Source: Leptospira biflexa serovar Patoc strain 'Patoc 1 (Paris)'
GTDB lineage: Bacteria > Spirochaetota > Leptospiria > Leptospirales > Leptospiraceae
Direction of reading: 5' to 3'
Assembly (NCBI RefSeq): GCF_000017685.1
Contig: NC_010602.1
Span: forward strand, 3,111,001 to 3,175,000
Length of the DNA: 64,000 nt
How positions within the stretch are numbered: position 1 is the stretch's first letter; each line of letters begins with the position of its first letter. Positions 35,861 to 44,797 of this stretch are shown piece by piece. The notes under the pieces are model-generated. The model did no database searches. It was not told where the DNA came from and saw only the letters and a program-made list of their open reading frames with translations. Both the position numbers and the translations under genes were made by a program.

Positions 35861-37429
35861 TTATTTATCTTTTTTGGAATGAGACGTTGCTTTTCTGAAT
35901 TGGTTGGGATTCACACCAGATTGTTTTTTGAATTCCAAATAAAACGCAGACCGAGAACCAAATCCTGCCATTTTCCCAACTTCCGCTACGTTGAGTTCTG
36001 GTTTTTCCAAAAGGATTTTTTTTGCTTCTTTGATTCGATATAAGTTCAAAAGGGTCGGAAAATTCAAGTTGAATTCAACATTGATCAGTTCACTTAATTG
36101 ATGGTAGGATACATTCAACAGATTGGCGATCCATTCTTCGTTACAATTTTCATTTAGGTATACTTTTTCAGATTCTAATAACGATTCTAATTTTAATTTC
36201 AGATCTTTTGTATCAATTCGATTCGTCACTGTACGAAATCGAGTTTTGTTTTTGTCTCTTTTTTCATAATTTCTTAAAAACAAAAAACTACCAGCGGTTA
36301 AAAATGGAAGGTAAAAGACAGATGCATAAATGAAAAAAGCTTGGTAGGGATAAAAATCAAAATGGAACAAGGTCTTCAAAAAAACCAAAAACAAAAACAT
36401 TGCCCATCCAAAAATATAACTTCTTTCTTCTTTGTTTTTGTTTTCCACTAACGAAATATGTGTCTGCCTCAAAAAATATGCGGCCGAACCAAATATAGTG
36501 AGCACAAAAAAGATCCGATAATCGTATAACTTTGTGAATACGGGAATCAATAAGTATAAAAATCCAGCAAAAGCACACATCCAAAATAATTTTGGATGTT
36601 CCAATGTTTCATTTGTGAATTTTACAAAGTAATAAAGATACAAAAAAAAGACGAAATGATTGATGGATAAAAACAAATAATACGAGTGGCGAATGATATT
36701 ATTTCCATTTCCGAATAGAGTGACCAACTCTTTCCCATGTACCGAATACACTAATAAAAAAAATAAGAGAAAGTGAAGGAGAATCGATATGTATACTTTT
36801 TCTTTTGATTTAATAAACTCGGAAACGGCCCAACCGATGGAAACAATGCCCATCATCAAAAAAAACAAAAATGTCAAAAATCGAAATAATACAATGAAAC
36901 GATAACTGGAATTTGAGATCGTCCGAATGGGAAAATTGAGATTTTCATTGGATAGCAGATAGATGTAAAAATCCCGAGACTCTTCGGATTCCAGGGTAAC
37001 CTGAAAATGAGGGAAAGGAGACATAACCCCTAGCCAATTTTCCCACACATAACCGCTGTAAGTATCTTCGATTTCTCCTTTTTGGTTTTCGGAACACATC
37101 TCAGCCGAAGGGATATTGATCCACTGGATGAGGACATTAAAATTCATCGCAGTTGGTAATTGATTTGAAATTTGAAAGTGGAGCCACTGCCCTTTTGGAT
37201 TCCGTTGGCTTCGTAACGAATCCTCACTTTGGTTTTGAACCCAGTGCATTTGTTTCAGTTTTTGGATGGAATTGTGGTCACAAGTGGTAGGGACAATCCC
37301 TTTCACGGGAGCCAAAAATTCCACGTCTCTACTGATATTCCTGCCGTAAAACACCTCAGGTTTCCAGAGACAACCTTCCAAAAGCAAAAGGAATGCCAAG
37401 GAGAAGAGAACCCGGTTGAGAGTGTGCAT
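35861..37429 (-). CDS. membrane-embedded AraC-type regulator (7TM sensor, lipobox)
   Basis: About 522 residues from ATG 37429, which I prefer to the upstream TTG 37534 because it gives a clean signal peptide. The N terminus ends in LLLLEGC, a lipobox-like site, then an extracytoplasmic domain (about 30-190), seven helices (about 200-400) and, after a linker, a C-terminal AraC helix-turn-helix pair (LNVSYHQLSELINVEFN and VAEVGKMAGFGSRSAFYLEFKK). The HTH would be cytoplasmic and membrane-tethered, so it senses an external signal directly. It is divergent from the SbtA-like gene and downstream of nothing else in its strand, so those transporters are likely targets. Whether the lipobox is processed is doubtful. 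Confidence 0.85.
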   Translation of the reverse strand: MHTLNRVLFSLAFLLLLEGCLWKPEVFYGRNISRDVEFLAPVKGIVPTTCDHNSIQKLKQMHWVQNQSEDSLRSQRNPKGQWLHFQISNQLPTAMNFNVLIQWINIPSAEMCSENQKGEIEDTYSGYVWENWLGVMSPFPHFQVTLESEESRDFYIYLLSNENLNFPIRTISNSSYRFIVLFRFLTFLFFLMMGIVSIGWAVSEFIKSKEKVYISILLHFLLFFLLVYSVHGKELVTLFGNGNNIIRHSYYLFLSINHFVFFLYLYYFVKFTNETLEHPKLFWMCAFAGFLYLLIPVFTKLYDYRIFFVLTIFGSAAYFLRQTHISLVENKNKEERSYIFGWAMFLFLVFLKTLFHFDFYPYQAFFIYASVFYLPFLTAGSFLFLRNYEKRDKNKTRFRTVTNRIDTKDLKLKLESLLESEKVYLNENCNEEWIANLLNVSYHQLSELINVEFNLNFPTLLNLYRIKEAKKILLEKPELNVAEVGKMAGFGSRSAFYLEFKKQSGVNPNQFRKATSHSKKDK

Positions 37430-37573
37430 GGATAACACCAATTTGGAAAGGAAGCCATGGCAAGGAAGCGAATTCGGGGTCCCCGAAAAACGTCTGGGAA
37501 GTATTTTTTTGTCCAAATTTATGATTTTGGACAAAATGCATGTCTAAAATCATGGCAACTTAGAGGGACAAAA

Positions 37574-38560
37574 ATGGATTTCCATAACGCACTGAACAAC
37601 ATACTCAACCCACCAGTCTTATTTTTTTTCTTAGGAATGGGTGTTGTATTCTTCAAATCAGATTTACGAATCACCGAGGGAGTCTCAAAATTCCTTTCTT
37701 TGTATTTATTGTTTTCCATCGGATTCAAAGGTGGGCATGAACTTTTCAAATCACCATTTGCAGAAGAACACTTACTCACTTTGATTGCCTGTATGTTTAT
37801 GGCATGTTTTGTTCCCGTGTATTCCTATTTTATCTTTCGATTGAAACTAGACCATGCCAACTCAGCAGCACTTGCGGGGAGTTTTGGATCCATCAGTGCC
37901 GTAACATTTGTGACTGCCGGTGCGTTCTTACATAGTTATGGATTTGAGTACCAAGGTTTTATTGTCGCAGGAATGGCACTCATGGAATCGCCAGCCATTG
38001 TCATTGCTGTCATCATCGACCGATTGGGAAAAAAGAAACAAAGTGGAAATTCAAAAGAAAAAATCCAATGGAAACAACTGTTACATGAGGCATTCTTTAG
38101 TTCCTCCGTCTATATTCTGATTGGTGCTCTCATCGTAGGATTTTTATCTGGCGAATCTGGTTGGAATACGACAAAACCTTTCACCGAAGATATTTTCAAA
38201 GGACTACTTACCTTTTTCTTATTGGACAAAGGGATTGATGCTGCCAAACAAATGCGAGAGTTAAAAAAAGTGGGATTGTTTTTGGTGGGATCTACACTCA
38301 TCATCATGATCATCAATGTGATCATTGCGATCTTTTTGACAAAAATCATCCAGATGCCGATCGGTGATGCCTTAATGTTTATCGTATTATGTGCATCAGC
38401 TTCTTATATTGCAGTTCCAGCTGCGATGAAAGATTCGATCCCTGAAGCGAGTCCCAGTATCTACCTCACCGTAGCCTTATCCATTGTTTTCCCAATTAAC
38501 ATTATTGTTGGGATTCCCGTTTATTTTTATTTATTGAAGAGCTTTGTCGGAAACAACTAG
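37574..38560 (+). CDS. SbtA-like sodium-dependent bicarbonate transporter family protein
   Basis: A 328-residue membrane protein with about ten helices (first at 11-30, NPPVLFFFLGMGVVFFKSDL). The conserved pattern LYLLFSIGFKGGHEL and SFGSISAVTFVTAGAFL matches the SbtA/DUF897 family, which includes the cyanobacterial bicarbonate/sodium symporter. I use ATG 37574 with AGAGGG upstream; the frame is open back to 37457 but that part has no hydrophobic or domain character. A SulP transporter lies nearby and a sensor-type regulator is divergent, consistent with regulated inorganic-carbon uptake. The porin gene follows after 37 bases. Confidence 0.86.
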   Translation: MDFHNALNNILNPPVLFFFLGMGVVFFKSDLRITEGVSKFLSLYLLFSIGFKGGHELFKSPFAEEHLLTLIACMFMACFVPVYSYFIFRLKLDHANSAALAGSFGSISAVTFVTAGAFLHSYGFEYQGFIVAGMALMESPAIVIAVIIDRLGKKKQSGNSKEKIQWKQLLHEAFFSSSVYILIGALIVGFLSGESGWNTTKPFTEDIFKGLLTFFLLDKGIDAAKQMRELKKVGLFLVGSTLIIMIINVIIAIFLTKIIQMPIGDALMFIVLCASASYIAVPAAMKDSIPEASPSIYLTVALSIVFPINIIVGIPVYFYLLKSFVGNN

Positions 38561-38597
38561 AGTTTCGTTCAAACATACGATATAGGAGAATCACGTA

Positions 38598-40433
38598 ATG
38601 TTCACAAAAGAAAGGATATGGCTTCTAATTTCTTTGGTTTATTTCTTCCCCATCACTCTTTTATTATCGGATGAAATTGAAAATGCAAATCCGGTGAAAA
38701 CCACAGAACCAAAACCTTACGTCTCTCCGATGAAAGAAAAGGGTTTGGATCCTGAATTCAATCGCCATATGTTTGTGGAACCAGCTCTTTACAAACATTC
38801 TGCAACATCATCACAATTTTGGTTAAACGATGTATTACGTTTTGGATTGTATCTCAGGCCAAGACAAGAAAGTCGTTACAATTTAGATTTTAATGCATCT
38901 GATAAGGGTTATGTGGATAGGACATTACAAACCTCTTCACTTTACTTTTTATTTGATCCAAGCCCCTTTGTCCAAGCAAAAGTAACCTTACAAGATGCAA
39001 GGGTATGGGGAGGAGAGTCTCCTGTCACATCTGGAGACCTTCGAGCCAATTTTTTTAGTAATACCGCAGACATTTACGCAAGAAACCAAACCAATTCTGT
39101 TTCACTCAACCAAACGAGCGTTAGAGAGGCATTTGTATTACTGAACAAACTCCCTTTATCCTCCAAACTACAAGTAGGTCGACAAATTTGGAGTTATGGG
39201 GACCAAAGGATGATTGGTGGAGGGAACTGGACAGTCAATGGACTTTCCTTTGATGGAGCTAGGCTTATGTTCAACTTTGAAACAGTCAAAATCCATTTTT
39301 TAATGGCTAGGCCGTATTGGACTCAAAGTGGTCCAAATGGTGTGGTTTCAGCAAATGATCCCAAACTCAATTCTTCTGCCAATGGTACGGACACAACACT
39401 TCTTGGAACTTACAATAGTTTTACGATCCCAGATTGGGTCACTCTCGATCTCTACAGTTTAGGTATTGTGAGGAAATGGAAAAAAAATACAACAAATCCA
39501 ATCACTGGTCTTCCCGAAATTTCTCAAGATGACCCACTGGCATCAAACCGTAGCAGACAAAACCAAAACATCATCACAACAGGGTTTCGGCTTACGAATC
39601 GTACAAAAGGAAATTTTTTACCAGAAGGTAAGGCTTGGGATTTTACTTGGGAATCCGCATTCCAATCAGGTACTTCAGGTCGTAGGATCCAAGATCCTTA
39701 TCTCAAAGAATACCTTCCCAACGAATGGGACAATCTAAAAACAGAAAGAGAAAAATATACAGGACAAATGCATGTATTCCAATCTGGTTATACTTTCTTC
39801 AAGAAACTGAGATTAGGTGGCCAAATATTATATGCCTCGGGTGACAAAAATAGATCCGATGCTTCTCTTTCTACCTTCCAAACACTCGCAAACCCCAGAT
39901 TTGGTGTGATCCCTTATTTCAATAGTGTTGCTGGAATTGCAGAAAATATCAATGCACAAAATTTGTTATCTAAATCTGTGAGTTTGACTTACTCATCAGA
40001 ATCTTATGGAGAATTCCAAGTCACCTATTTTCAAAATGACAAAGCCGAAAAACAAGATGCATGGTATGCCATCAGTGGTGCTGCGAACTCGACTGCTTCG
40101 ATCGGGGAAAAAAATCCTTATCCAATCTCGTCAGACAAAGGGAGCACGGAAAATTATTCTAATAACTCGTTTTCATCACCTTATGCATTAGGAAAACGAA
40201 TTTATACAGAAGTAGATGTCACATGGCACGGCCAAATCAATGACTTTGTTTCTCTATGGTTTGGTGTGGGGTATTTGCAAGCGGGGGATGCTGTGAAAAA
40301 TTATCGAAATAACAAAATCCAATACAACAACACAACAAAGTCTTTCGAGTGGAATCAAAACTATTTACAAGGGCGAAACCAATTGGCGAAAGAAGCCTAC
40401 ATGGCATACGCACAAATCAACGCTGCATTTTAG
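38598..40433 (+). CDS. outer-membrane porin, alginate-export (AlgE-like) family
   Basis: A 611-residue outer-membrane barrel protein. The signal peptide (ends about residue 25, LLLSDE) is followed by alternating beta strands typical of an 18-strand barrel. Family-like motifs include VREAFVLLNKLPLSSKLQVGRQ, split around residues 178-200, and GGGNWTVNGLSFDGAR near 218. The protein ends in AYMAYAQINAAF with a C-terminal Phe. A ribosome-binding site AGGAG lies 9 bases before the ATG. It shares direction and short spacing with the SbtA-like gene, so it may supply that substrate across the outer membrane. Related Leptospira porins are known but ligands are not. Confidence 0.85.
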   Translation: MFTKERIWLLISLVYFFPITLLLSDEIENANPVKTTEPKPYVSPMKEKGLDPEFNRHMFVEPALYKHSATSSQFWLNDVLRFGLYLRPRQESRYNLDFNASDKGYVDRTLQTSSLYFLFDPSPFVQAKVTLQDARVWGGESPVTSGDLRANFFSNTADIYARNQTNSVSLNQTSVREAFVLLNKLPLSSKLQVGRQIWSYGDQRMIGGGNWTVNGLSFDGARLMFNFETVKIHFLMARPYWTQSGPNGVVSANDPKLNSSANGTDTTLLGTYNSFTIPDWVTLDLYSLGIVRKWKKNTTNPITGLPEISQDDPLASNRSRQNQNIITTGFRLTNRTKGNFLPEGKAWDFTWESAFQSGTSGRRIQDPYLKEYLPNEWDNLKTEREKYTGQMHVFQSGYTFFKKLRLGGQILYASGDKNRSDASLSTFQTLANPRFGVIPYFNSVAGIAENINAQNLLSKSVSLTYSSESYGEFQVTYFQNDKAEKQDAWYAISGAANSTASIGEKNPYPISSDKGSTENYSNNSFSSPYALGKRIYTEVDVTWHGQINDFVSLWFGVGYLQAGDAVKNYRNNKIQYNNTTKSFEWNQNYLQGRNQLAKEAYMAYAQINAAF

Positions 40434-40494
40434 GAAAAACGATCGATTTTTCGCTGGATTTACATAGGATGGAAGGGAAAGCTGAGATTCATCC

Positions 40495-41118
40495 ATGTTG
40501 GACGCGCACCATAAACAACGAAGGATTCGGAATAGCCTCTCTCGCGAGGAAATCCGAGATGTCTCACTTCTGATTTTAAAAGAGGAAGGTCTCGACGGAC
40601 TTTCTATGCGCAAAATCGCCAACCGACTTGGTTGCAGTGTGGCAAGCCCCTATTCTTATTATGAAAGCCAAATTGATCTTGTCAAAGATTTGATACGCAC
40701 AGGGGAAGACGAACTGCTTTCGATGTTAAAAAAAGCAAGTTCCGAAGTGGAGACTGGATCTGCCTTTGACCAATTGGCTGCTATTGCACGAGCTTATTTT
40801 CAATTTGCGAGTAACAATCGTGAATTACACAAAGTGATGTTTGTGACCGATTACGGTGGAGTCCACCGAAAGGCATTCCCTCAACTTCCGAAAAGTTATC
40901 GGTTTTTTTTAGAAACGGTGCGAATCGGTTTTGATTCAGGCGAAATTCCGTATCCCAAAAATGAGTACCCTGCCATCGCACGTATGATGTGGAGTTGGAT
41001 GTATGGTGTGATTGTTTTAGATATGACCGGTATGTTACGCAAAAGAAAGGGTGCAGGAAATCCAATCGAAGAAGGGATTTCCTATTTCAAAAAACTACTG
41101 AACAAACAGCCAACCTAA
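40495..41118 (+). CDS. TetR/AcrR-family regulator
   Basis: A 207-residue TetR-type regulator. The N-terminal helix-turn-helix (about 20-65) reads EEGLDGLSMRKIANRLGCSVASPYSYYESQID. The C-terminal part (about 85-200, FASNNRELHKVMF, MMWSWMYGVIVLDMTGML) fits the WHG-type TetR_C domain, usually found in small-ligand or fatty-acid responsive members. Its stop overlaps the convergent acyltransferase gene by 4 bases. It may control the porin and SbtA-like genes upstream, on position only. Confidence 0.87.
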   Translation: MLDAHHKQRRIRNSLSREEIRDVSLLILKEEGLDGLSMRKIANRLGCSVASPYSYYESQIDLVKDLIRTGEDELLSMLKKASSEVETGSAFDQLAAIARAYFQFASNNRELHKVMFVTDYGGVHRKAFPQLPKSYRFFLETVRIGFDSGEIPYPKNEYPAIARMMWSWMYGVIVLDMTGMLRKRKGAGNPIEEGISYFKKLLNKQPT

Positions 41119-41888
41119 CTTATACTAGGCGAGACTTCTAGTCCATCGTTCTCATCTTCCAAAGAAACTTCATTTTCAACATGGGAATCGTTTAAGACCA
41201 CAACTTTGTTTTTCGACAATTGATTGAGTCTGATAAATTCTGTTTTGATCACACCCATTACTTCTGTTGTATCATTTACTTGCCAAACAGGATTTCCTAA
41301 TGTAAGGCGGATTGGTTTGTTTAAATTATAGGCGTCAAGATACATGGGAACAATTGGTAAGTTGTAACGTTTGCTAAGCACAACCATCCCAGGATAGAAT
41401 TTACGCGATTTTCGAAAGCCTCTGTACCAAGAACCTTCTGGAAAAATCCCAATTCCCAAATTTCCTTTTTTGATTCGTCTTTGGAAATCTTTAATTGTGA
41501 CAGGATCGGATTCATTGCGGTTGAGAGGAATGAGATCAATTGATTTCACAATCCCTTTTACCATCTGTTCTTTCCTACGAAGCCACTTTGACTTTCGCCC
41601 TTTATTGCCCATACCCGAATCATAACTAGTAAGTGCCGTTGTATAAATCCCATATCGTTTGAGAACTCCACGGATGACAAAAGCATCATATGGCATGGTA
41701 ATGATTTTTAAAAATTTATTTCGTGGTTTGATATGATTCGAAATGAGAATCATTGATTTACCATTTAACTGGCGTAAAATGAAGTCGTTTTGAATTTCTA
41801 CTTTTTTGTTTCCGTATTTTAATCTCATGGGTTTTACCACAATCCACATCAATACAAATCCAATAGACCTTCCGACATAATAAAACAT
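41115..41888 (-). CDS. PlsC-like lysophospholipid acyltransferase with altered HX4D motif
   Basis: About 257 residues from ATG 41888, favoured by AGAGG seven bases upstream; the in-frame ATG at 41948 has poorer signals. One N-terminal hydrophobic helix (FYYVGRSIGFVLMWIVV) anchors it. Acyltransferase motifs include SNHIKPRNK (His with Asn at the position where the family usually has Asp), FPEGSWYRG and VPMYLDAYN. Hence the catalytic HX4D box reads HX4N, which may lower activity or mark a distinct subfamily. The likely reaction is acyl transfer to a lysophospholipid or glycerol phosphate. It is convergent with the TetR gene. Confidence 0.8.
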   Translation of the reverse strand: MFYYVGRSIGFVLMWIVVKPMRLKYGNKKVEIQNDFILRQLNGKSMILISNHIKPRNKFLKIITMPYDAFVIRGVLKRYGIYTTALTSYDSGMGNKGRKSKWLRRKEQMVKGIVKSIDLIPLNRNESDPVTIKDFQRRIKKGNLGIGIFPEGSWYRGFRKSRKFYPGMVVLSKRYNLPIVPMYLDAYNLNKPIRLTLGNPVWQVNDTTEVMGVIKTEFIRLNQLSKNKVVVLNDSHVENEVSLEDENDGLEVSPSIS

Positions 41889-41999
41889 ATCTTTTCCTCT
41901 TAAACGGTATGTGTCCTTAAATCCATTTTGGTTGCAAAAGTTTCCCATAGAAATCCGCTACAATTCCAATACATTCTTGTTTCAATTTGTACTAAGAGG

Positions 42000-42021
42000 T
42001 TCAGGAGAAATCCTGAATTTT
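42000..42021 (+). terminator. terminator-like hairpin upstream of the riboswitch
   Basis: TTCAGGA, loop GAAA, TCCTGAA, then TTTT on the plus strand. A seven-base stem with a GNRA-type loop and a short U-run is terminator-like. No plus-strand gene ends directly before it, so it may insulate the riboswitch from upstream read-through, or be a fortuitous stem. Confidence 0.3.
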
Positions 42022-42058
42022 AAAATTTGACAATCCTCGTGTTCGCAAAAGTCTGGAA

Positions 42059-42234
42059 AATACCTTCAGGGAGGAAACAGGTGCAAATCCTGTGCTGACC
42101 CGCAACTGTAATCCAAACATTCGTTTGGTGAGCCAGATCTTCCCCGTAAAGTATTCCTCGCGGTTATGGAACTTTACACACTGAAATCCGAATGTCCACC
42201 ATTCGGAGGAAAGGGGCCCCGAAGGCATCGGGGC
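42059..42234 (+). ncRNA. cobalamin (vitamin B12) riboswitch
   Basis: The core signature of the cobalamin riboswitch is plain: AGGGA then GGTGCAAATCC (42068-42090), CCCGCAACTGTA (42099-42110) and GAGCCAGA (42130-42137). Pairings seen are P1 AATAC/GTATT (42059-42063 with 42151-42155), a hairpin ACAGG/CCTGT (42077-42081 with 42089-42093) and CCAAAC/GTTTGG (42113-42128). Downstream hairpins CCGAATG/CATTCGG (42188-42206) and GCCCCGA/TCGGGGC (42216-42234) probably form the kissing-loop or expression platform. The first gene after it starts at 42350. B12 binding should reduce expression of the two lipoprotein genes. Confidence 0.92.
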
Positions 42235-42349
42235 ACCCGAAACCAGTTTTACAATGTTGATTTAGGAATTTGGATTCAAATTCGATCAATCCATTCGTTG
42301 TCATCCTTTGGCTCGGAGTTCCCTAATCATTTAAATTTAGGAAACGTTT

Positions 42350-42979
42350 ATGAAACCAATCACTTTCAAGTCACTTGTCCTTCTCGGACTCTGCTTTCAA
42401 TTCACCGCTTGCCAAATGGAAAAACAAGTTCCAGAATCGGATTCGGAAAAAAATTTACTCGTGGGTTTACTTGCAGGAAGTGCACTTTCCACTTCGTTTT
42501 TATTGGAATACAATGGTCAATGGAACGCAGGTTTTACTTATAATGCAAGCGGCCAACTAACAGGAACACCTTCGGGAAGACTCATCATCGCAACTAACCC
42601 AGATGGTTCAGGGAGTATCATTTCAGGATTTGAAAAGAATAGTGATTACTTTGGTGGTGGAGATACAACGTATCGGATTTTATCATTCGAAAAATCCACA
42701 AGACGATTGTATTACCAAAATACCCCAGGTGGAAATAACTTTTCCAATTCTACATTTGGTCGAATTGATTACACGGCAGTGACCACTTCTGGTTGTGAAC
42801 TTGGTGCATCCAAATGTTTTTATTTTTGTGAAGCTGTTTCTGGAAAGGCAACATATGCAGAAGTTTTGAATAGCGCAGTCACAAGTAACCCTACTAATTT
42901 TTCATCGAATGGATGTGGGGGATTTACATTTAGTCGGGCACTTTCCAGAACCGAAAACTCAACTTGGACTGGACTTTAA
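42350..42979 (+). CDS. lipoprotein under cobalamin riboswitch control
   Basis: A 209-residue predicted lipoprotein (signal peptide ending QFTAC). After a short acidic linker the mature part is a beta-rich, Gly/Ser/Thr-rich domain (GQWNAGFTYNASGQL, FSNSTFGRIDY) with paired cysteines (GCELGASKCFYFC, NGCGG). I do not recognise the family. The start has an AGGAAA ribosome-binding site. It is the first gene after the riboswitch and lies 40 bases before a second lipoprotein, so both should be repressed by cobalamin. That makes a surface role in corrinoid capture a reasonable inference. Confidence 0.82.
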   Translation: MKPITFKSLVLLGLCFQFTACQMEKQVPESDSEKNLLVGLLAGSALSTSFLLEYNGQWNAGFTYNASGQLTGTPSGRLIIATNPDGSGSIISGFEKNSDYFGGGDTTYRILSFEKSTRRLYYQNTPGGNNFSNSTFGRIDYTAVTTSGCELGASKCFYFCEAVSGKATYAEVLNSAVTSNPTNFSSNGCGGFTFSRALSRTENSTWTGL

Positions 42980-43018
42980 ACAGAATTTTTGTAAATTGGA
43001 AAGGAAACCACAACTGTT

Positions 43019-43870
43019 ATGAAAACAAACCCACTCTTTTTACTTTCATTCCTTATTTGTTTGTGGACCTTTTCATGCAAACCATCGGCATCATCTTCTG
43101 ACGAAACTTTGGCGGCCCTCATCCCTCTTCTTGGTGCCAGTGCCAACGCCAACGTTTGTCCCAAATCGCCTCTGCCCTCCGATATTCTTTTGGCAAATAC
43201 CATTGTCAGTGCGGAGGCAAATGTTTCTGGATTTTCTGATCCCAATAAAGCCATCAATGGAGTCTGTGGGGCAGGAGAACTCGTTGGTTCTTTGGATGTG
43301 TATGCCTTAGAAATCTCGGGTTCAGGAGCCTCCATGATCCTCAGTTGGGGAGGGCGGACTGTTAAAAATGTCCCAGACTCCATCGACTTCATTGTCTATG
43401 ATAATAGCTTTCGGGTCTCAGGAGATACGAACACCTATGCCATGGACCCTTCCGTCATCCAGGTATCACTCGATGGATCCAAATATTGTGGTTTTAATCC
43501 GAGTTATACGGCAGGAAACATCAATTTGATGACCAACTGGCTTAAGTTTGGCGGATTAAGACCAGTTTATTACAATATGACCACCAATCCATTGTCAAAC
43601 GAAGATTTATTCATAGTGACAGGAGGTACTTTCCTTCTCGGTGGTGGGGATGGTTTTGATTTGCAGAATCTAGATGAAAACGATCCTAACGATGTTAATT
43701 GTGATGCCACTGCCGTAAGTGATATCCAAACAACAGGATTTAAATTCATCAAAATCACTTCCGCAAGCAATGTAATCAATCATGCCGATGGCACAAACAA
43801 ATTTCCATGGCCTCCTGGCAGTTATAATGGAAGTGATATCGACGGAGTCGTCGCTCGCGAATTACAATGA
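43019..43870 (+). CDS. second lipoprotein in the riboswitch operon
   Basis: A 283-residue predicted lipoprotein (signal peptide ending TFSC). The mature protein has a Ser-rich linker and a beta domain with AINGVCGAGELVGSLDVYAL, GASMILSWGGRTVKN and SIDFIVYDNSF. From memory this resembles a Leptospira lipoprotein family labelled LIC_13355, but I cannot verify this. Motifs such as FLLGGGDGFDLQNLDEND look like calcium-binding turns. Similar surface lipoproteins next to B12 riboswitches in other phyla bind corrinoids (BtuG-like), so the same role is inferred here. No transporter gene follows in the unit. Confidence 0.82.
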   Translation: MKTNPLFLLSFLICLWTFSCKPSASSSDETLAALIPLLGASANANVCPKSPLPSDILLANTIVSAEANVSGFSDPNKAINGVCGAGELVGSLDVYALEISGSGASMILSWGGRTVKNVPDSIDFIVYDNSFRVSGDTNTYAMDPSVIQVSLDGSKYCGFNPSYTAGNINLMTNWLKFGGLRPVYYNMTTNPLSNEDLFIVTGGTFLLGGGDGFDLQNLDENDPNDVNCDATAVSDIQTTGFKFIKITSASNVINHADGTNKFPWPPGSYNGSDIDGVVARELQ

Positions 43871-44005
43871 ATCCGTAGTCATTATGTCTGATCCAATGGT
43901 GGATCGGAGCCAATTGGAAAAAACAATTCAAAAAGGTTCGTATTTCAGTTGACCTATTTTGAAAAAGAGTTCTTTATTTAGAACCACTCCTCTGGCGAAT
44001 TCACT

Positions 44006-44785
44006 TTGAGCGAAAACCTTTACACACAGAAAATATCCATCCAGGATGAAATGCCCAGGTTATCCGCGCAGGCCAACCTCCTGAAACTCCTACTCGAGCC
44101 ATACCTAGATTCGATTGGCTATGAGAAAGAAGTGGGGACGGCACTCGATGCGGGAGCAGGTCCTGGAGTTCTTACCAGTTTTCTCATGAAAAAAAATCCC
44201 AACCTCAAATGGATGGCCTGTGACATCTCCGAGGATATGGTGCAATATTGCAAATTGGTCTATCCAAAAGTAGACTGGAAGGTCTCCGATGTCCGTGCTT
44301 TGGATTATCCGGACAACCATTTTGATTTTATTTTTAATTCCATGGTCCTCATCCACATCAAAGAACCGGAAAAAGCGTTAAAAGAATTCTATCGTGTGTT
44401 AAAACCTGGCGGGAAAATCCTCATCCACTGCCCCAATGACAAATCGTTCACAGGCCCGCAGGTCCTCTTAGATATGGTAGCAAAACATGCCACCATCCAT
44501 CCTGCCGATCGATTTGTGATGGAAAAAGTTCCAGGGATCATGGAGAGCTTAGGATTCCAGTTGAAACACCGAACCGATTTTATCGCTTCCAACGATGGAA
44601 ATGATGACAAACCAATGGTAGACTATCCAAAAATTCATTTGGGAATGATGACTGGTTGGTCTATGATGTCGTTTATGGGACACCCAGAAGGGATGCAGGA
44701 TTTGTATTCCAAGTTACAGTCCGAGTATATGTCCAATCGTGTGAAATTCACGATCAAATTAGAAACACATTTGTACCAAAAATAA
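44006..44785 (+). CDS. class I SAM-dependent methyltransferase
   Basis: A 259-residue methyltransferase. SAM-binding motif I is ALDAGAGPGVLTSFL, followed by WMACDISEDMVQYC, SDVRALDYPDNHFDFIFNS and LKEFYRVLKPGGKILI. The fold is UbiE/Methyltransf_11-like; substrate unknown. The track start is a TTG (44006) without a strong ribosome-binding site; the ATG at 44051 is an alternative. A possible promoter, TTGACC (43950-43955) and TTTATT, lies upstream. It ends 12 bases before the SiaB-like gene, so it may be co-transcribed with the signalling cluster although its link is not obvious. Confidence 0.85.
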   Translation: MSENLYTQKISIQDEMPRLSAQANLLKLLLEPYLDSIGYEKEVGTALDAGAGPGVLTSFLMKKNPNLKWMACDISEDMVQYCKLVYPKVDWKVSDVRALDYPDNHFDFIFNSMVLIHIKEPEKALKEFYRVLKPGGKILIHCPNDKSFTGPQVLLDMVAKHATIHPADRFVMEKVPGIMESLGFQLKHRTDFIASNDGNDDKPMVDYPKIHLGMMTGWSMMSFMGHPEGMQDLYSKLQSEYMSNRVKFTIKLETHLYQK

Positions 44786-44797
44786 ACGGAGGCAAAA

